Shown: in pieces, positions 36,962-49,026 of the stretch
How positions within the stretch are numbered: the stretch's first letter is position 1
How the letters are laid out: every line of letters begins with the position of its first letter
From: Melastoma dodecandrum
Taxonomy: Eukaryota; Streptophyta; Magnoliopsida; Myrtales; Melastomataceae
Length of the DNA stretch: 64,000 nucleotides
NCBI GenBank assembly: GCA_029817715.1
Contig: JARUPY010000607.1
Coordinates: 3,596,001 to 3,660,000 of the forward strand
Reading direction: 5' to 3'
Made by a program: the position numbers and the translations under genes
The notes under the pieces: generated by a model
Told to the model about the DNA's origin: nothing
Database searches by the model: none
Seen by the model: only the letters and a program-made list of their open reading frames with translations

Positions 36962-38891
36962 ATGGCGTCGTTCCTTCAGTCTTTCCTGGATCCGAAGAAG
37001 AACTGGTTCGCCGCTCAGCACATGAAGTCCCTCTCCTCTCGCCTCCGCAAATACGGTCTGTCCTCTTCCTCCACGTCTTTAACTCCTTGATTGTTGGATT
37101 GGGAAGTGGTTTTTGTTTTTTCCTTTTTGTTGGTAATGAATCGGAGGTTCTGTTTCGTTCGGAATTAGGGCTGAGGTACGATGACCTGTACGATCCTTAC
37201 TACGACCTGGACATTAAGGAGGCGCTCAATAGGTTGCCCAAGGAGGTCGTGGATGCGCGTAACCAGCGTCTCAAGCGTGCAATGGACCTCTCCATGAAGC
37301 ATCAGTACCTTCCCGAGGATCTCCAGGTAGTTGCCGCTGTTTGTTAGCTTGTTCGTCGTCCGAGTCATCGGGAAACGGGGTTTTTTAAAAATTTCAAGTG
37401 AAGATTTCCTTGGGAATTGACCAATTCACTGTAGGATTCCAATCATTTTTTAATGTTTTCCGTTTATTATGATGATGACGATAATCTCTTTTGCGAGTTC
37501 AGGGTTTTGATGTAGACTCATTGTTTTGACTCGATGGTGTTGTTTGCAAGTCTAATGGAGTATTTGCTAAGTGCTATGTGCAGTGTAGCTTGTCCTGAAA
37601 ATGTGCCTTCGAAATTCATCTGTGATTGTAACTACTTAATGTGTATGAATCAGAGAGTATCTTATTGACCATAGTAAGTGTCCGAAGATACATGTGATGC
37701 AATCCTCATAAGAGATGTTTAAGATATCACTTTCTTATGGTTAGAAGAGATGTTTAAGATATCACTTTCTTATGGTTAGAATTTTGGTTAGCACATAAAA
37801 CTAGGTTTTCCTTTGTGGGCCCCAGTCTTAGCAGTGAATTATGTTGACGGGTCTGATATGTCGGAATATTTCCAGCTTGTGATGCCACTGCCTTCATTGT
37901 GTTATTATGGGGAAAAGGATCTGTTTCGATGTCTGGGTATGAGTTTCTATAGGAATCAGACAATTGATTCGAAGTTATGAAAATGAATAAAGTTGGGAAG
38001 TGGTTCTGGAAGTTATGATCATGCATCCTTATAATTGTCTTATCTTTTTCATTATTCTTGCAGGCGATGCAAACACCCTTTAGGAGTTACCTTCAGGATA
38101 TGCTTGCTCTTGTGAGTCCTACTAACTAAAAAATTGATTTCTGGACTTGAATACTTGATACTCGTTTATAAAACTGTCTTGGGCAGTTTTTTCTAATAGG
38201 TTGTTGTCGGTATTTCTTGTTTAAGTGATTGTGTATCTCGATTCCTCTCACCTAACATTCTCCTTTGGAAAGATTGATGTCCAAACGCTGTTTTTTCCTT
38301 GTTGGTATACTATTACTAGTCTTTTATGCTGATGTTCAAGGGGATGTGATGCACTTGCACGCACAAGCTCTTGCCCATTGTTTGTACTGCATCTTTCTTG
38401 CTGTTTGCTTGAGACATATATGCCCGATGAACAATGTGTGTTGCATTGCAGGGTATTTAACTCGGATTAATATAACTTGCTTTCTGAATTGTTTAATATA
38501 ACAGAGGAACACTACTTCAAATTCTGATGAGTATTTCTTATTATGCTAGTGGGTGTGAGTTCGTGTGGTGTTTCTCTTTGCTGATTGAATCTTTCTGATT
38601 TATGCAGGAACATTAGAAGTGGTATTTATGTCTGTCATTAATGCACTAATGTATATGCTGAGTGGGATATCGTAAGTTGTGATGTTGTCTATGCCTTGGC
38701 GTGTCATCTATGTTGGAATACATGCACGTACAAATATCAACGCATTATGTCTTCAGAGTGGGTGAATTTTCTTTTGGGGCAAGTGTGAAGAACCTGTGAG
38801 CGATTTTCTGCTGTGTTTGTAGGTTAAGAGGGAGAGTGCCGAGCGGGAAGCGCTGGGAGCACTGCCTCTTTACCAGCGCACCTTTCCATAA
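36962..38891 (+). CDS. QCR7: Cytochrome b-c1 complex subunit 7 (QCR7)
   Basis: 14 kDa matrix-side subunit of mitochondrial respiratory complex III; 122 residues, the usual plant length. Exons are 36962-37055, 37169-37326, 38064-38111 and 38823-38891, all in phase. The protein begins 'MASFLQSFLDPKKN', contains the invariant 'GLRYDDLYDPYYDLDIKEA' and 'EVVDARNQRLKRAMDLSMKH', and ends 'ALGALPLYQRTFP'. Intron 2 carries a perfect 35 bp tandem duplication. Expression from a site II promoter is likely. Confidence 0.96.
37711..37780. repeat. Perfect 2 x 35 bp tandem repeat in QCR7 intron 2
   Basis: The unit starts 'agagatgtttaagatatcac'; copies at 37711-37745 and 37746-37780 are identical. Confidence 0.95.
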
Positions 38892-40558
38892 GAGCCGGTT
38901 TGTGAACCGCAATTTATTTATACTTTGTTGCCTTCCATTTACTATTGCCGCCCGTCTCACCATTGTGTTCCTCATATGGGAAGACTTTAGAACCGCGAGT
39001 CTGTTTCGCCAGTAAGCACCTTTTGACTACCTGGGGTCCCATTGGGGTGTGATCGAATCTGCCAAGTTGTAATAAATTTAATGAAAGCCGAACTATTTTC
39101 TTTTTCCTCCTAAAACTGATTCCTGGTCTTAATTAGTTGATGAAGCATGTAGATCATTTAGTAAGACGCCAACCACACATTTGAAAACGCAACAAACTAT
39201 TAATATTCTAACATGGATGTATAAGTTTATTTACATCTATGCAATAGTATGAGTACATTACTAGCCTGCCTTCCTCACTGGTGCTAGTCGTGGGAATCGA
39301 CTCTGATACTACTTGATATAAATATTTTTGGATTACCACTACGAGGGATCATGTCCGCAGGCAGGTACTCAACAAACTCGTGGCAGTGCTCGCGAAGCAG
39401 AAATGATGAAAACACAGCTGCAAATTCGACCCCGTTGCGGGGATCCCGTGCTTTGTTGAGATGTCTGATATTACCAGGTCCACGAATGAACATCGTCTGC
39501 TAAAATAATAAAGAGATTCATCTCTCCCAAGTGAAAATTCCGCTGGACCAGACTGTGAATACCTCCGCTAACAAGCAACAAACATAACAAGAGCAAAAAA
39601 GGCATCCAAGCATGCACAGTTATATGTCCTCAGCTAAAGACAAGACAGCGCCAATTCGTTCAGACAACCTTGTAATGTACTCCCCCTCTGGAGCCCATGA
39701 AATACGGCAGGTGAGGGAACATCAATCTCGACGGCTGCAACCATGTTTGACTCATTCTAGAAAACATGAACTCTTCTCAAGAGGAGTATTTATTTTCATT
39801 CGACCAAAATCATGATATTGATCCCGCAAAATCAACTCAGGGTCATCAGTTAATTCACCGATTAGTCACCGAAAAACATAGTGGAACACTAATATAACTG
39901 TTGGAACTGGAATTGTAGCGTGAGCGAAAGCCACAACCACGTAATCAGGACACAATTTATGGAAGAGATAATGCATTGTCAAACATAAACCAATGACCTC
40001 AGGAATCCTGATAATTACAGCTTCTCAAAGCTCCCCAATCGGTTCCTTAGGACAAAAGCACTTGTGCAACGTTTCCAGCAATTAACTGCTTGAAGTCATC
40101 TTAAAAGAGACACCATAGGCCATATCATCAACAATGATCTACGATATTCTCCTGCCACAGGACTGGGTGCAGATATCGCCCATGTTCCATATCATGAGTG
40201 ACAAAACCGAGCATCAGCTTTTGGGACCTTTGGAAGCAGAAAAAAAGGGAGCCTCCAACAATGGTCCTGGAAAATAGAGGGACGTTCAGTAAAAACATCC
40301 TCCGAATAATGCCACGGAGCTCCAACAAACTAAAAGGAAAAAGATTCTTTGCCAGAGGCAGAACCAACTAAGTAATAAGACCATCATGCAGAGAACTGAG
40401 TTCTTTCAGCTTACAAATTTCCCATCATCATGGAACAAAACTACAGTGGTAACAGATCGAACGAACTCCGCACATAATTTACTTCATTACAATGTCATGT
40501 GCCACTGCACAGGTTACAAAAAAAATCAAGAATAACAAAATGTTGAAAAGTATGACAA
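38892..40558. other. Tail-to-tail spacer between QCR7 and the agenet-ENT gene
   Basis: Holds both 3' UTRs. A 69-residue minus-strand frame at 39284-39493 has no recognised domain and no splice partner, so it is not called. No repeat or RNA gene is evident. Confidence 0.5.
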
Positions 40559-42161
40559 TTAACTAAAGCAAGAGCCTGTCCCCGAAGATATTAAAGACTT
40601 AACCCCTATCAAATGCTCATCATTTGATATGTTAAGTGAAAGTCGAAGGTTAGTTAACAAGGCTTCTTGTTCCCAACTAATGGGGCCAGATGCATACAAT
40701 GCCTGCAACATTTTGAGATAAGCATGCAACTCCAAACCATGTACTTCCTTTGCTACAAGATCCTCGGGGGGTAAGGGCAAATTATCCTCTCTTTCTTGGT
40801 CTTCAGGCTCAGAGCATGACTCGGCATCACTACAAAGAACATGGGCATTTTGGCTATGCTCTTTTGAGTTATATGCAGAGAACATATTGGTAGACTCACC
40901 TATAATGCTGCAACTACCAACTGAAGAGGCATCCGTATCGTAACCATCATGGTCACCGTTTATACGACACCCAAGTTGATCTCCCCTTTCTGTTTCAAGA
41001 GAACTAGCAAGTCGATTTTCAGGATAAGCATGTGAATTTCTTTCACCGAACACATCCTTTTTATAAGCAACATTATCTACCTTTTCCAAAACTTCTTTCC
41101 TCAAAGTGCAAAATGGGTGACCAGCCTCCAACTTTCGAGACACATTCTTTCTGTTGGTTGCCATCCTCTTGTGAGGGTATCCAGAAGATGACTCGATATT
41201 TGACAACAAATTCGAAGAAAGCCTCTTTAGTTTTCCGTGGTTCACCAAAGGAAAACCCTCAAACCTAGCATCTTGATGAACTGCCTCAACATCATCCTTC
41301 CGTTTCATGTTTGATCTTGATTCAGCTGGCATCACCTCAGAAATCAGGTTCCCATCACCACGTAAAATGCATAAATTTTTTGACTTACCAAATACTTCTG
41401 GAATATATACCTGCCAGTAAAGGCAATAAGAAAATATTAGGGATAATATATTTAACTTAACACAAACAAATTAGAATTTAGGAAAAAAGAAAAGTGCTGT
41501 TCTTAAATGGCTGCTAATTTGATTGGACAAGGTCAGATTAAGGACGAGAATAAACTTCCAGAGTCTTCCAAATATGAATTCAAGAGCGAGCTATGGTGAA
41601 GTTGGTTTATGTTTCATCAACGGTGACAATCATTTGCATAATAGTTGAGGTTAGCCCCGTCTCAGGGACACAATCAATCAATTAAAAAACATATCAGTGG
41701 CCTGATAAAATATCGAGACAGCTTTGATGAAAGAAAAAAAATGCCCTAAAAAATGGATCGGGGATTACCTTTCCTTGAGTTGTCCCTTCATGCTGTTCCC
41801 ATGCTTGATGAGCCCTGATGTTAGTTCGGGTGACATTGACTTCTTCACCAGATCCAAGAAGTCTCACCAGACAAAACCACTCGCTTATGACCCTCAAAAT
41901 AATGGCAGCATTCCACGAATATAACACCCGGACTTCCACAACATCTCCCACTCCAAAACTCTCCGTGAATGCAGCAACAGGGTGAAGAGGCCTAACTACT
42001 TTCTTTGATACCTTCAGTGGAGCAGTGATATCCCTTCTGCCTGGTTGACAGTCATATCTGATGAACAAGCAGTTCTTATCTGATGAGATAATCTCAGCTA
42101 GTCGCCATGCAACCAGTTTCTTGCACCAGACCTCAACTCTATTCCCACTCCTAAATTCCAT
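40559..42161 (-). CDS. Agenet/Tudor-like and ENT domain protein
   Basis: Nuclear protein of 414 residues. Two coding exons, 41769-42161 and 40559-41410, join in phase 0. The N-terminus ('MEFRSGNRVEVWCKKLVAWR', 'FIRYDC', 'FGVGDVVEVRVLYSWNAAII') is a pair of agenet/Tudor-like folds, which read modified histones or RNA. A Lys/Ser-rich middle ('KRLSSNLL', 'YPHKRMATNRK') and an acidic part ('AESCSEPEDQE') follow. The C-terminal ENT (EMSY N-terminal) helices run 'LHAYLKMLQALYASGPISW' to 'LRLSLNISNDEHL' at about residues 357-400. Domain order matches the plant Tudor-like/ENT family rather than EMSY-like proteins, where ENT comes first. The exact ligand is unknown. Confidence 0.88.
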
Positions 42162-43316
42162 GGTCAGCTTTCAACAAATCACGAAAGGGCCCCACTAACC
42201 AGAATCCCGAACTGCAAGAAAAAAAATCAATAACCATATCAGCATCCGATAGATAGAAATATACTGAAGGATACTAATAACAAGCCGAGTGGGTAGCTCT
42301 TCTTTCAACGAAAAGAACCCAAAAAAGAAATCCATATCTTGAGGATAACGAATAGACACAACATCAGCAGGCTCACGACTTCCGGACGCGTGTCTAACAA
42401 AATTCAAAGGAACAAAAGTAACTGCAATCCTGTGCTATTTGACTAATCAACCCCCTCAATAAAAGTAAAACAAAAGGAATCAACAACATAGCAATTGAAA
42501 TGGGGTAGAAGAACCCAAGGCCCAACTGATAACATTCTTTAGAAACACAATTCTCAACATCAACTCAGAAAACCACACACAGTATTGCATCCGATCGTGC
42601 AGAATCGATCGATTATACAACTCGAGAAAAAACACCAAAAATCACAGGAAAAGGGAGACCTTCGATCTCAGAAAGGGACGATCGCACTCCAACCAACAAT
42701 CAACAAACAAGAAAAAATACATGGCCATCAAACCCAAAGAAAATCCAAACAATCGGAGAAGATGAGAATACGGGAAGATAACCGCGGACCTTAATTTGAT
42801 ATCAGGGGGGGCGATTGAGAAAAGCCCTTTGATTTTGATCAGACCTAGGGCTTGTCAAATCGGAGAGTATGCTTCTCGTGAGTTGGGTTGGGTTGGGGAG
42901 GTTTGGTAGAAACCTAACCCATTTTTTATTCGGCTCGAGAGTATGTGTTAAAAAAAAAAAACCATTTCCTAATTTTCAACCAAACAAAGCTATCTCTCTC
43001 TCTCCCCCCAATAAATTTTGATTAGATTTCACATTTAATTAGGGAAATAGAAGATTTTCAGTCAATTAATTTTCGATAAAGTTGAGAGTAGGTGCGTTTG
43101 TACATAACCATAATATTTACATATATATATATATGATAAGGATATTGGTTTGGAGGAATTCGTAATTGGAGTTCTTACATCACAAAGAAACAAACTCTGT
43201 CAAGCAAATAACAACAGCCGGGGTTGTCTTAAAGAAGCAGCCGCGGTCACCTAGTCTTGATCAAGTCCACTTTCTCCTCACCACGTCCACTTTCTCCTCC
43301 TGCGTTATTCACGGCC
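42162..43316. other. Upstream region of the agenet-ENT gene; no further gene
   Basis: Probably includes a spliced 5' UTR down to about 42850. Farther on are an A run (42951-42963), a CT stretch and an AT microsatellite near 43120-43133. Confidence 0.5.
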
Positions 43317-46300
43317 GTTAGAAGCTATTTTAGCATGATATCAGAGCACGTTTCTTAATGGAATGTGAGTCAAAGCTCGATTTTTGTTTCTGTAAAGTAT
43401 CTGCAATCGAAGAAAGTAATGTCTTCCGGTGATTATACCGTTCCTCCTCCGCAACTCTTTAACGGTGAGAATTATTAACTTTGGGCAGTTAAAATGAAAG
43501 TTTTTTTTTTACAGTCTCAAGATCTTTGGACAATTGTTGATCAAGAAGTTGAACCTCGAACGTTGCTGAATAATCCACGGTTAATTAGTTAAGGATGCAC
43601 GGCGAAGAATCTGTCAAGCCGTTCAGGGCATTGGCTACTATTCATGCTTCAATTTTGGATAGTATCCTCGCGTGAATTCTTACGTGCACAACTGGAAAAT
43701 AAGCGTGGGACAAGTTGAAGGTGATGTTTGAAGGCAGCCAAAAAATCAACGAATGAGGCTATTAAATTTATTGAGGGAATTTGAACTTATTAGAATGATG
43801 AATTTTGAGAATGTTAAAGAGTATGTTGACCGTGTTTTGAAGATTGTGAATCAGATTCGACTGCTCGGAGAAGATTTGTCTGACAAAAGAATTATTGAAA
43901 AGATTATCGTTACTCTTCCGAGTTAATGATTTGTTCCTCAGCGATAGAAGGAGCCTGGAAGCGCATTCTTCATGAATCATAAAGAAAAGAAAAACAAGCT
44001 TCTCACGGGGAACATCGAAACTATCCGTCAGAATTTAAGGGCAGAAAGAACTATCGAAAAGAAAGGCTTTTTGCCCATGTTCTCATTGTCAGAAAACTTC
44101 TCACACAGAGGATTTTTGTTGGTTTTGGCTGGGATATAAATGCAAGCGTTGTAATTTACAAGGCCATGGTGAGAAATTTTGTTGTAAGAAGAAGATTGTT
44201 TCCGTCAAGCAGGCGCAACTGACGAAAAACGAGTCAAAAGATGAAGACATTTTGTTCCCAGCAACCACGACAACTTTTTCTGTCACTCCAGCCATTTGAC
44301 AGTGGTTGTACTCAACATATGTCTCCGGATAAGAATTTGTTTGCAGATTTAGATGCATCTTATTCCACGAGCGTGAAAATTGACAACATACATTTTTTGT
44401 TGGCCATGGTCAAGGGAACAATTGTCATCCATACTCCATCGGGTATTAAGAGAATTGCAGAAGACCTATTTGTATCTGAGTTGTGTCAAAACTTATTAAG
44501 TTTGGGGCAATTGTTGGAGCAAGATTATGTGGTGCATTTTGAGGATAGGCAGTGCTTGGTGTCCGACGAGGAAGGCCACGAGATCGTAAAGGTAAAAATG
44601 CGAGATCGATGATTTCCCGTTGAGTTTAAGCCTCGTTCAATGTCTTTGTCTGCGAAAGTGGATGAGAATCACCTTGGGCATCGCAGGATGGGCCACATCA
44701 GTTCATCTACTCTTGAGTTAATAAATAAAAATAATTTGATTGCCCGTTCTTGAAGTTTGCTCCGAGATATGTTCTGTTTGTGAATCTGGGAAGTAGTTAA
44801 CTCTCTAAAAGGTACAATTGGTTCACTCGAATGTCTGTGGTCCAATTAACGTAACCTCACTAAACGAAAGCAAATATATTATGACTTTTATTGATGATTT
44901 CACAAGAATTTGTTGGCTTTTCTTTTTTAAAACAGAAGTCTGAAGTCTTTAGAGTATTTGTGAAGTTCAAACAGATTGTTGAAAATCAATCTGAGAAAAA
45001 AATAAAAATTCTCAGAGACAACGGCGGCAAATACATCTCCGGAGATTTCAAGATGTATTGTGAGCAGGTTGGATTTTTACAGTAGTTAACCGTGCCGTAT
45101 ACCCCTGGCAAGATGTGAACAAGCTCAAAGCAAGGTTGGTTGTCAAAGGCTATTCTCAGCAGCCGGGCGTTGATTTCAACGAGAAATTTGTTCCAGTCGT
45201 GAGACATGACGCTATCAGATTGTTGCTTGCTCTTGTCGCAAAGTTCGGCTGGAAAATTTTTCATTTGGATGTAAAATCAACCTTCTTGAATGGGTTCATG
45301 GAAGAAGAGATCTTTGTCCAACAACCGGAAGGGTTTATTGTTTTGAGTTCAGAAGACAAAGTTTAAAGTTGAGAAAGGCACTTTTTGAATTAAAGCAAAC
45401 ACCGTGTGCTTGGTACAACCATATCGACACTTATTTGCTTAAGCAAGAATTTTCGAGTAGTGAAAATGAAGCCACACACTATGTGAAGAACTTTAGTGGT
45501 AAGGTACAACTATTTCTGTGTATGTTGACGACTTGCTTATTATCGGAGGAGATTAATCAATTGGAATTTTTCAAAGTTGACATCATGAAAGAATTTGAGA
45601 TGTCAGATTTGGGTTTAATGCATTCTTTTCTTGATTTTGAGATTCATCAAGAAGTCTACGACATATTTTTGTCCCAAAAGAAGTATGCTATTGATCTTGT
45701 AAAGAGATTCAGAATGGGGGAAGCAAGGCGGTTCCGACCCCACTTGTAACCGATTTGAAGTTGCCCAGCGATGGCGGTAGTGATGAAGTTGACATTACTC
45801 TTTTTCGGAGCATCATTGGGAGTTTGTTTTATCTACATCTCGACCAAATATTATGTTTGCTGCAAGTTATCTTTCGCGATTTATGCACACTCCTCGAAAA
45901 TTTCATTCTTGTGCATCAAAAAGGGTTTTAAGATACATCAGAGGTACTCTACACTTTGGTATTGAATTTAGAAAGGAAGATAGCTTAGGCTTGTTGGGAT
46001 TTTGTGACAGCGATTGGGTAGGGAGTGTTTCCAACTCGAAGAGCATTTCAGGTTATGTGTTTTCATTTGAAAGTGGAGTTTCTTCTAGAAACTCTAAGAA
46101 ACAGGAGGTTGTGGCGCAATCCTTGGTAGAAGCAGAGTATGTGTCTGCTACTACTGCAAGCAATCAGGCTGTTTGGCTTCGAAAGCTTCTCAAACATTTG
46201 GGTTTACAACAAGATTCACCCACAACGATTTTCATCGACAACAAGTCAGCCATTTTCATTACTCAGAATCACGTTCAACATAGAAGAACCAAGCATATCT

Positions 46301-46655
46301 CCGTGAAGTTTCATGCAATTCGGGGAGCCGTGAGAAGAGGAGAAATCGAGCTGGTGTATCGTCAATTTCAACATCAGGTTGCCGATATTCTGACGAAATT
46401 TTAGGAAAGGAAAAGTTTGAAGATTTCCTACAAAAGCTGGGAGTTTGTCCTAAAAAACCTTAAGGAGGAGTGTTAGAAGCTAACGTGAAGTATAATTGTG
46501 TCCGTTTGTGTTTCCTAAAAATTAGGAAGACTTATCCTTATCTGTTGTAATCTGCAATGTGGATTTGTATTTATGCAGAATATTTTCTTCTTCTTTTCTT
46601 ATACGATCATTAAAAATTTCCAAGCTTTGTTTTTCTGAAATCAATAATTTTAGCA
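43317..46655 (+). mobile_element. Decayed Ty1/Copia element with collapsed 5' LTR
   Basis: Primer site TGATATCAGAGC at 43336-43347. Gag starts near 43420 ('PPPQLFNGEN') and includes a zinc knuckle 'CKRCNLQGHGEKFC' (about 44135-44180). Protease 'DSGCTQHMS' is at about 44300. An integrase part with 'FIDDFTR' lies near 44890, followed by an RT joined directly after the first part of integrase, so the middle of pol is deleted near 45105. RT shows '[17 protein letters not shown]', and YVDD near 45525 lies out of frame. RNase H is at 45985-46404. A polypurine tract (about 46461-46469) precedes the 3' LTR. Many stops; not functional. Confidence 0.9.
46471..46655 (+). repeat. 3' LTR of the Copia element
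   Basis: 185 bp, beginning TGTTAGAAGC and ending ATTTTAGCA. The 5' counterpart is only 19 bp (43317-43335), made of the two LTR ends joined together. Confidence 0.8.
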
Positions 46656-48609
46656 ACAACTACTCCGGTTCCAGTCCCAGGGAAAGGTCCTCCGCTTCCT
46701 CGTCTCGGGCGGTATCTCAGGGTGAAGTTCGCTTTCAAGAAGATGGTCAGAAGACATTCCTGTGCCTAACAACCTTCTTCAGCTGAAACTCTAGACATGT
46801 TTACCCCATCATCGCCCCTCGGAATAAACCGACCTTAATAACAACATGATTAATGTTTTTAACAGCGATTATAACATGAACGAGTCACTAGCGAAGCTCA
46901 TTGTTCCTATTTAGCGTCCCAAAAATATTTCGCGATTCAAGACACCCACTTTCGAAATTTTTAAAATAATAATTCAAACTTAGTTTTTATAAAACGCCTT
47001 CTCTGAATCGAACACGAATGCCTGTTATGTTAAGGAAATCAATTTTTTAAAAGCCAAGTTTAACTTTGAAGTTTTTGCCGAACTCGGCTTTTAAAAAGCG
47101 GAGTTCCTTAAGGCAACGAGGATCTAGGTTATGCTCAAGGAAGTTCAATGCATTATTTGTGGTACTCACTCACGGAAGCTGAATACCTTAAAGTGTGAAA
47201 TATTTGTGCGATCAAAACTAATTAAGAACAACTCTCTCCCTTTAGAGAGCTCTTGGCATCATGAAGGTCGTCCCGCATCCTGGAGATCGCCCGGCAACCT
47301 TAAATTTCCTCGACAAGAGTAAGTCTTTTGACGAAAACCCGGGAAGAGCGGTGGACAGTAGACACCTTCGACAACGTGGAGACCGAACCCATGGAGATCC
47401 CTTTGCCCCGACTAGCCGGCCCTGTTTGTTTGGCAAGAAAAATGGGAAGCAAGGCAAACATGTACTATTAAAAAAATATATATATATGCTTTTCATTTTC
47501 ATAAATTATTTAAAAAGCATATTTCAAAGTGATTATTTAATCTTCAATTTTATAAAGAAAATATCATTATAATTGAAAAAGTTATACCAAAAAATTCTCA
47601 AGTCACCAAAAATCTCTTTTAATGCTACAATTTAACTAATTTTTGAAACAAAATTAGAGTCGAAATTCTTTTATAAACTAATCCTAAATCCGTATTGACC
47701 CTCCCGACCCTAATCCTTGTTTGGTTTCTCAATTCCTTTTTGTAAACTTACAAAGAGGAAGAAAGAATTGCATGAAAATTAAAAATGTCATTTTCCATTT
47801 CAAGATATGAACTTTTCATGCTTACGAAATATTTTTACATCGTGTTTATAAAAAAATACACCCACAAATAAAAATTAATTATTAAAATATTTGTATGTTT
47901 GAGTTATCAAACAACTTTTGTCAATATTAATAAATATAATAGTAATCTCAATTTTCCAACGAATTTACTTGCCACATACCATGGTATGGTGTGGCAAGTG
48001 TAGATCTATTTTTTTTTTTAGTTGCTATTGCTGTATAAATTTTTTCACTATGATTAAACAAATGATTTTTATTGAAACTAAAAGAAATGCTTTACCTTTT
48101 TATTTATATAATTAATCGTTTTTAATATATTTTTAACAGTTCCAAATTCCAAAGCATGGAGAGTAACATAGAAAAGAAATTCATATTCCAGTATTGTGAA
48201 TCTGAATTTGTATATTGTGTCCTAGAATTAACTTTACTCATCCTATATTCTCAAAGATATATATAAAAGAGAGTTAATGATATTTAATTGAAAAGACAAT
48301 ACACTCGGCTGATTCAACAAGCTAAAACGTAAGGGATGGACATGGGAAGATCCGATCACTGACTGGTTTCTGGCATTGGACTTCAAACACTCCTTCCTTG
48401 CGGGGCGAAGTGGCCTGAAACAATGCAAAATGGTTGCCCGAATCACAACACCAACAAAAGCTCATATTTCGAACGGACGGACAACACAACATTGGGCAGC
48501 ATCTCGTGGAAAAGAACAACAAAGAAACGGATAAATTGGAGTGAGTTGTTGTTCATGGGCCTTGAGAGGACGCTACGGTGATCCCAAGGACCAAAACGCC
48601 GTGAGTATC
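46656..48609. other. Sequence between two Copia elements; no gene supported
   Basis: AT-rich from about 47480 to 48300. Open frames near 46680 and 47261 have no domain match that I recognise. Confidence 0.5.
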
Positions 48610-48893
48610 TGTTGAAAATAAAATTGATTTAAGACAATTATGTTTAGGGTTTTTAATATTAAATTTAAGTTGTTTTTTAGTGGTTTGATTTAAGTTCATT
48701 TTGGTAATTACATATTTATGTTTAATTTGGGTAGATGATGAGTCTATTGGTTGTCTTTAAATCGTTATAATTTTTATCTGAGAATCTGAGAGTTGAATGA
48801 GTCTTCCCCCAGAAAATTGTCAGAATATTTTCTTAGAGATCCTACCGATTTTTTCTGGCAGATTACGGCAAGTGCCTGCGAGCGTTTTCAACA
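48610..48893 (+). repeat. 5' LTR of the 4.55 kb Copia element
   Basis: Begins TGTTGAAAATAAAATTG, ends GTTTTCAACA; the other copy is at 52884-53163, with scattered substitutions. Confidence 0.9.
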
Positions 48894-48948
48894 AAGTGAT
48901 ATCAGAGCGATGATCTTTAAGCTTCCAGTATCCGCGTCTTACGAAGGC

Positions 48949-49026
48949 GATACTTGATCTATCCGATTGAAGGCGATAGTTGGTCTATCTGATTGAAGAC
49001 GATAGTTGATCTATCCGATTGAAGGC
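48949..49026. repeat. 3 x 26 bp tandem repeat in the Copia leader
   Basis: The unit starts 'gatacttgatctatccgatt'; three near-identical copies lie 40 bases after the primer site. Confidence 0.9.

Noticed and set aside
39284..39493. 69-residue minus-strand frame
   Set aside because: No domain and no splice partner; lies in the spacer after QCR7.
46559..46786. Ser-rich frame after the Copia 3' LTR
   Set aside because: Overlaps the LTR and shows no homology.
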